The translations under genes and the position numbers were made by a program. This document shows positions 57,899-64,000 of a stretch of 64,000 nucleotides of DNA, piece after piece. Origin of the DNA: Clavelina lepadiformis (taxonomy: Eukaryota > Chordata > Ascidiacea > Aplousobranchia > Clavelinidae); NCBI RefSeq assembly GCF_947623445.1, contig NC_135240.1, forward strand, positions 27,094,001-27,158,000. Direction: 5' to 3'. Positions within the stretch are counted from its first letter, which is position 1, and every line of letters begins with the position of its first letter. The notes below the pieces were generated by a model that ran no database searches, had not been told where the DNA came from, and was given only the letters and a program-made list of their open reading frames with translations.

Positions 57899-58822
57899 CG
57901 ATAAATTGCAGAAAACGTGGTACATTTTGCTCGTTGATACGATTCCAGACCAAAATATCTACTGTAAGGCTTTATGCCAATGACTCCTGGCCCCCTTTAT
58001 TTTTCCTGAATTTAAGTATAAAAGCAGCAATTTGATGTCATTCAACGGTTGTTTAATGTCTTTTTCTTCCCAGTAATTTTACCCAGTTCCTAAACTATTT
58101 GCTTGAACAGTATTGATGATGTCATCGATTCACTGTGATCTTTTCGTTGAAATTGATGAACTTCTTCTTGAGAAATCCAAGGACGTCTCCATGTGATCTG
58201 GATGGAATTTCATCTTTCCCAGGATGACGTATTTTATTTGCAAAATAAAACTTTATACTTTTTCTTTGGTGCTTTGTGTTTTTTTCCTGCTGAACTGAAG
58301 TAACATTTTGCTTCGATTTTTAGTTAGCAAACTTTTTGCATTCGTCGTAGCTAGACGAAGAAATTTGATTCCTTCCAAACTTACACCTTAAAGTTGTTCT
58401 GCACACCCATTTTAGCGACTTCTACCGTCTATAATAAGTTTAGTCGCCAATCGTTGCGTGGCGCTACAGATACGGTTGTTCAGTTCTTAATCTGCCCATA
58501 TACCTTCGAATAATGATGAACCCGTTGCGCTGTTATGAAAGGTTTTGCAATTTTGTTTCAGTCGACGGTCACAGACATGAAATATTGCTATCTCGTGCCT
58601 AGTGGACAATGACCACATAGAGGTGGTTTTTTTATAGCGGTTAGTGTCAACAATTTTTTCTTTTCCAAGTGATGTCAGTTTGTTAGGACACCGTGAAATT
58701 AACAGAATGAATGATTACAAAAAAACGAACTGTTTCTTGTCTGATATCAAGGGAAATGCATAAAAATGGTCGGGATGACGAAATAATTGTGTCAAAGAAA
58801 TAAATATTTAAAATTATCAAGT
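57899..58822. other. Spacer between the CARF-domain gene and CNBD2
   Basis: Convergent 3' ends. An acceptor-like site before 57912 (AAATTGCAG) opens a frame of about 25 codons that could be a further CARF-gene exon. An AATAAA lies near 58244. Nothing else recognised. Confidence 0.35.
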
Positions 58823-61800
58823 TCATGGCTTGACAAGCGGCCTGTAAAGTCTGCCCAGGGCGTCCTGTATTGTTCTTCGTTTGTAATCTTTCCATTCAAA
58901 CGATTGTTTCAGGTTCCGCAAGATGTCGTGCTGCTTCGGAAAAGGCGGAAACTAAGAGCAAAAGAAAAATAATTAAAAGCTGTGAAACATTTTTGCTTCG
59001 GAGAAAGCGTGGAGGAGAACCTTCATGTTAATGAGACTGTAGACCGTTTCATCTGCAAATTTCTGGAAGAATTTCTTATTTATCTGGATCACTTCCGCTC
59101 CACAACTGATAAGACTTACGCTCGATCCACGCTGCTCCTTCGGAAGAACTGCCAGAAATCCCTAAAAACACACGTTAGTTACGTCATCAGCAATTGTGAC
59201 GTCATTTAAAGGTCACACGAGCGCTTACAAAGCTGTCTCCAGGTCCAAGAACTTCCAGTGCTACGTAGGCAACTTGGTCGAGGTTAAATCCATATAAAGA
59301 AGAAAGAAAAGGGAAATTCCCCATATTGGTTGCTATCTGGGCTCGCATCGCTTCCTGGGCAAGTAGGAAGTGTTTTTCACAACCGGTTGCTTGCGTCATC
59401 TCGCGATTACGTCATCAAACGTTAACTTACCCGGATGCTGGCTTGTACAGCCGGGTCGGGGTTGTCGAAAGTTTGGGGTCTGGACAACGGTGTTGTGAAA
59501 AATGTTGAAGACGGTGCTAGACCCGACCCACTGACGTCATCAGCTGTGAAATCAATGTTGATGACATCATCCCAAACGTCACTTACAATTCCACAAATAA
59601 AAGGCGGGCAGATAGGCTCGTACCGTTTGCTTTAGACACGCTGTTCGACTTGATCTGTTCTACCAGTTGGTCCCGGGCCCGCTTTGCCATGATCTTCCGG
59701 ATTTGGGCCGGGTCTTCTTCCGGCTCTTTTGGTCTCAGGCACTTCACCACTTTGCACTGACCGGACTTTATGACGTACACCCACTCACACCTCCCACTGT
59801 CTTCCACTATCAATATGCCTGTTACGTCATAAAAGAAAATATTATGACGTGCTTAATTCAGTCAAACTTGATATGATGTTAGAAAGGAGCAAGGCACCTG
59901 GCTTATAGTTCTGCATTGTCCACGACCCTGGGTTCTCGATCAGTTTCTTAAACGGCCAGTGATTAAAAACCGGATTCTTTTTGCAAATTTCTAAACTGTC
60001 GATATCCTTGGCCCCTTTCGCCAGACAAATATCCCTGTATTCCTGCAAAGATTATTATTATCAGTGTTTTCTTTCGCAATACGTCACAGACCACGTCAGA
60101 CTTACGTCACCGTGAACGGCAAAGAGTTCTACGTCATCCTGACTCATGATGGTTGCTCTCCTCTTCTCTCCTAAAGCCAGCTCCTCCTCTCCGAACTTGT
60201 CTCCGCGCTTGAGCAGTGTCGTCACCGTGTGACCGCCTTCTTCTTCCTCATTGGCCACCACTGAAACATAACAATGCTCATTATTTCGTCATATTTTTGT
60301 TAGGCGATTTTGACAATTTTGCTTCAATAGAATCAACCAAAGGTGTTTTTCCCGCTCTTTTGCTGTTTTATTAAGATTTGCGTCATAGTTTATTTGTTAC
60401 GTCATAAGGCTTTTTACGTCTCCCAGAAATGATGAAATAGAAGCAGGAGGGTCGATGTCCTCCCCGGATGATGACGCGGTTCGAATCGAACGACTCGAGC
60501 CAGGCCATGGAACACAATCTCTTTTGGACGTTGAGCGGAAAACGCGCGAAGAGTTCCAACTTTTGCATGTTTCTGACGATCTGTGGTAAAATGCATGAGG
60601 TTTCCATCTCATCTTTTTTATATCCCTACTAAAATGACGTCATACATTGCTGTTTTCCTCGCTCGTTCTGTCCTTCGGTTTCTTTCGCAGAAGTTCTTTG
60701 ATTTTCAGCGGCATTTCGTCATGATCCTTACTCGCCCTTTTGAACTTGCTCAGGTCAAAGGTGAGCTCGGGGTCATCGGTGTTCAAACCTGGAAAGATCA
60801 ATAAAAAATAACTTTGTTGTATTTAGACTTAACCTTTCTTAGAGCACTTGACCAGGCGACTCCACCTTTGGATTTCTCTTTGTCTTGATCCTTGCTGACG
60901 TCACTCTCACGTAACAAAGCCTCCTTTAGCGCCACCCAGTTGTTTTGCGAAACAGAAAAGGTCATGCTCCTACAGCAATATGTTGTTCATGTATTCAAAG
61001 TGAATTCGACAGAACTGAATAAACTAATGACGTCATAATAGAATAAAAGTGACGCACTCACTTTTTACAAGCGATGCAGACCATGCAGAGCAGACGCACG
61101 ATCTTTGCTGCTCTTCGAAACCTCAAAATCGGCTGAAATAGAATTATATACTTATGACGCCTCAAAACCGTTTCTATAACAAAAACGGATCCTTTTGTGA
61201 CGTTTACCGGAATGCACGTGATTGGTTTGTTGACGTTGTCGGAGGGGTGATAGTTCCTGGCGAACATCGAAGCCCTTCTAGCCCCTCCCACCGACCCCAC
61301 GAAGGCTCTCCGGGTCGTAGGGGGTCCATGGATATTTGGGACCGATCTTCTTTGGGATTCTCCCGATGCTGCAAAGAAGATGTCGATAATCATTTACGTC
61401 ATCAAAAATGACGTCACGTTCACGGATGGGTAATTTTTCCAGCAAAAGTTAAGCGAAGCAACGGCCCCATAGAATAATAAGTCATCATCCACCTAACTAC
61501 GTGCAGAGGAAACTTTAGTGCCCTTTTGTGTTTGTCCATTGTTACGTATTTACAGCTCACAATGCCTTGCTATTGTTCAAAACAAGGAGTCAACAACTCA
61601 TCAATCTCATTCCAACATTGTTTTGATCACTCGGATTAAATTATAAACAATGTTATATTGTGACACCTTGAATTGAAAGGGGCGGGGTATTTTTCGCTCA
61701 AAAAAGCAGGGAAACTCGATAGCCGGCTAAAAGTAAAAATTCCAGAGTTCTGTTTGTGAGATTTTTAACTTTAATTAAGGTCGTGACCCAATAATCAGAT

Positions 61801-62307
61801 CGACAATAAATGAAAAAAATCTTAACAGCAGGAATTCTAAATCACAGATCGGCGCGTTTTGATGACGAATATTTTGTTGCCATGGCACCCGATGAATAAT
61901 GCCAAGTGCGGTAAGTTCTTCTCGACGCGATGCTTCGCGGTCGCTTTCAAGCTGAGAGCTCTTGAACGTTCCAAACAAGCGCGCCAACCGTTAACGCCGA
62001 TTTCGATTACCTATTTTTGGAATCGCTATTTCGCCTTCTACAATTTTCAACTATTACGTCAATTCAACCATACTGTTGCGTCACTTCCACCATATTGTTG
62101 CGTCCCTTGAAGAAACTCACTTATTTGCAGAAGTTCTTCATCTTCTTTCTTGGTTAAGTCGCTCGACGAAGGATACGAGACAAATTTTACGTGCCGGGTT
62201 CGATCCTCGCCCTGAGGGGATGGGGAATTTATGTTGATAACCGGAGTTTGGGGCATTTCTCCCCTTGGGGTTGATTGCAGTTTGAATTGTTCACCGCGCG
62301 TCCCCAT
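58823..62307 (-). CDS. CNBD2: Cyclic nucleotide-binding domain-containing protein 2, 13 exons
   Basis: Exons: 62307-62121, 61368-61208, 61132-61062, 60969 to about 60834, 60788-60646, 60607-60418, 60260-60106, 60042-59898, 59818-59624, 59543-59431, 59399-59229, 59161-59021, 58951-58823. Matches: FRRAAKIVRLLCM; FDLSKFKR; QIVRNMQKLELFARFPLNVQ; FYFIISG (cNMP fold strand); GDKFGEEELALGEKRRATI (a phosphate-cassette-like segment, altered from FGE.AL..R.AT); a second fold with WVYVIKSGQCKVVKC; SLISCGAEVIQINKKFF; and a C-terminus ending RPLVKP. Human CNBD2 binds cAMP and is needed in sperm; a sperm or ciliary role here is inference. The exon 4/5 junction is not in phase as first read and needs an earlier, weaker donor. 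The N-terminal 60 residues are Pro/Ser-rich and not conserved. Confidence 0.88.
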
Positions 62308-64000
62308 TATGACGCTCTTTATTGCTCTTTTTTGTAAAATATAACTACGACATCTTCCTACGTCATTGGTATATCAGCCAATCAGAACTGAGAGTTTGAC
62401 ATACAGATGACGATTTTGCCCGAGCGAGAACCGAAAAAAATTAATAATCTTGAAAACATTTTCTGTTTCGAATTTTCCATTTCGTGGAGTCATGTTCAAC
62501 GTGACTCGAATGACACCTGGACAGACCCGTTTGTTGTCATAATGGTCATTGTCGATCCTGCTGTGGCGTCTGTTAACACTTTGTATTAAGAGGGGAATGT
62601 TTTTGTTACGACACTGGATGCCATAGAAATTTCATCGAAATATCAATTTGTTTATGGCTCGGATGCTGACTATTTATATGCTCAAAGCGATCGGACGCAA
62701 CAATGCCGCTTGTTGGGCTCTATTGCGTCAATAATAACTTAAGTATTATTACAAAGCAATGTACGTAAATACAAGCTACGACCGCTACATATTGCGTTGT
62801 TTGTATAAACTCGATGTTATCAATCAACGATACCGGGGTCGGTGGCGCAAATACTTCAACATCGTTGTTGGACATATTGGTGACAATATCCACCGTCATG
62901 AAAATTAGAACCTTTTTACATGTATTTTAAGGCTTTTAGCGTCCAAGTTTTCTCGTAACCTGAACCTGACATATCCGGATGATCTCGGTGCGTTTATTAT
63001 TATGGTTCGATTGAGACGTGATAGCGACAATGGACGTCACAATGGTTGATTATTAGGCGATTGTCAATCTGTCGTTCTAGGAAGTGTTCGACGGCGATTT
63101 CTCACGAACAGAGAATTATAGCAGAAAATCACACCGTCGCTGATTTCCTTATTGCATCACAATTGTCATTGTCACCATGGCCTCTATACTTCAAAATTAC
63201 TTCATTCCATTTTTTTAAAACGTTTTAAATATTCTTCGCTTATTTTATCCCAAAACGATCCACGAATTGAGTCAATTCTACATTTTTGACGCTATTTCGA
63301 AGACATGTTTGCCGCAAATGAGCCTTTTGGGGACTCTAACTTCTACAAATGTTTGATTTGCTCAACTAAAACGATAATTCAACAAACCTCTTGTATTCAA
63401 AGACTGTCTTCTCGACTCACTCCGTTTGTTGTTAGCTTGCTGTTTCGTCATAATGCTTTTACTATGATGTCACAACTAACTAACTTTTCCAGTTCGGTAT
63501 TCCCTAAGTAATTATCGTCAACTGGGACTTAAGCTAAACTCTGGAATGAATCGTCTTCTAGCCTGATGTAATACATCTATGACCTCATAATCGGCTTAGT
63601 GTGACGTATGGTTTAACTTATCCAACGACGAGTTACAGCGATGAGATGTTACAAGTTTGGAATGAGAGCGTCTGACTGTTTGCTGCTGGATCACGATCCA
63701 CTCTGTCTCTCTATGAGGCTCTCAAGAGAAAGGCAAACACTATGACATAATAGTGGGCAAGCGCGACACCATTTCGAGTGTTCTTATCACCAAAGCAAGG
63801 GGGAATATGGGCCCGTACACAGAGGGGCTACATAATTAACTCTTTGTCTCGTTGGAGTCAACTGACCCAGAACCACAGCGCTTTAACTAAATTCCTTTTG
63901 ACTTGGATTGTCTCTTTAGGGTCGTTTTGTTGAACAATTCATCACTTGTCACTTCTATGAGAACTTTCCATCAACAAACTATCTTGTAGCTTCTTGCATG
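62308..64000. other. Gene-free right edge
   Basis: Contains the CNBD2 upstream flank. No exon, RNA gene or clear repeat recognised. Several TTGCGTCA-type motifs occur. Confidence 0.45.

Noticed and set aside
1-64000. CRISPR arrays, bacterial operons, riboswitches, tRNA or rRNA genes
   Set aside because: None seen; the window is clearly a metazoan nuclear sequence.

Overview
This is an animal nuclear window with compact, intron-rich genes (short introns with GT...AG ends), AT-rich spacers and many small DNA transposons. The gene set (HPF1, PCGF1, a p53/p73-family gene, MFI, CNBD2, a CARF-domain gene, cytosolic thiolase, thimet oligopeptidase, ZP-domain proteins) fits a small-genome invertebrate deuterostome. 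Gene density, a P element and a single-exon p53 gene make an ascidian tunicate such as Ciona my best guess. That is inference: no rRNA, tRNA or mitochondrial marker is present.

Layout. 1-10 kb: thimet oligopeptidase (minus, 14 exons resolved) and a chondroitin GalNAc-transferase-type gene (minus, with a frame break), between two copies of one small transposon and a foldback element. 11-18 kb: HPF1 (plus), then a THAP-domain gene with a dead DDE transposase domain and PCGF1, both on minus. 19-24.8 kb: one P element of about 5.75 kb with matching terminal inverted repeats and an 8-bp target duplication. Its transposase gene is broken by a hAT insertion and by a deletion over the catalytic D-x-x-E segment. 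26.6-28 kb: a single-exon p53/p73 gene. 30.5-34 kb: MFI (C11orf65), convergent with a PTF1A/FERD3L-type bHLH gene (34.4-36.5 kb, minus). 36.9-38.4 kb: two non-autonomous transposons. 39-50.2 kb: two tandem paralogues encoding signal peptide, EGF-like, vWA, ZP, furin site and membrane anchor, with nested transposons between them. 50-53.7 kb: gene-poor. 53.8 kb: intronless ACAT2. 55.7-57.8 kb: a CARF/ALS2CR8-domain gene whose first exon resembles a Ty3/Gypsy gag capsid. 58.8-62.3 kb: CNBD2 (minus, 13 exons). 62.3-64 kb: nothing recognised.

The genes do not form one pathway. HPF1 (ADP-ribosylation at DNA damage), PCGF1 (Polycomb), the THAP protein, p53, bHLH and CARF genes are nuclear regulators. 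The paired ZP genes look like egg-coat or other extracellular matrix proteins. The most notable points are a Cys at the position of human p53 Arg273, the catalytically dead THAP-transposase gene, the gag-CARF exon fusion, the P element with its nested hAT, and dense TGACGTCA-like motifs in introns.
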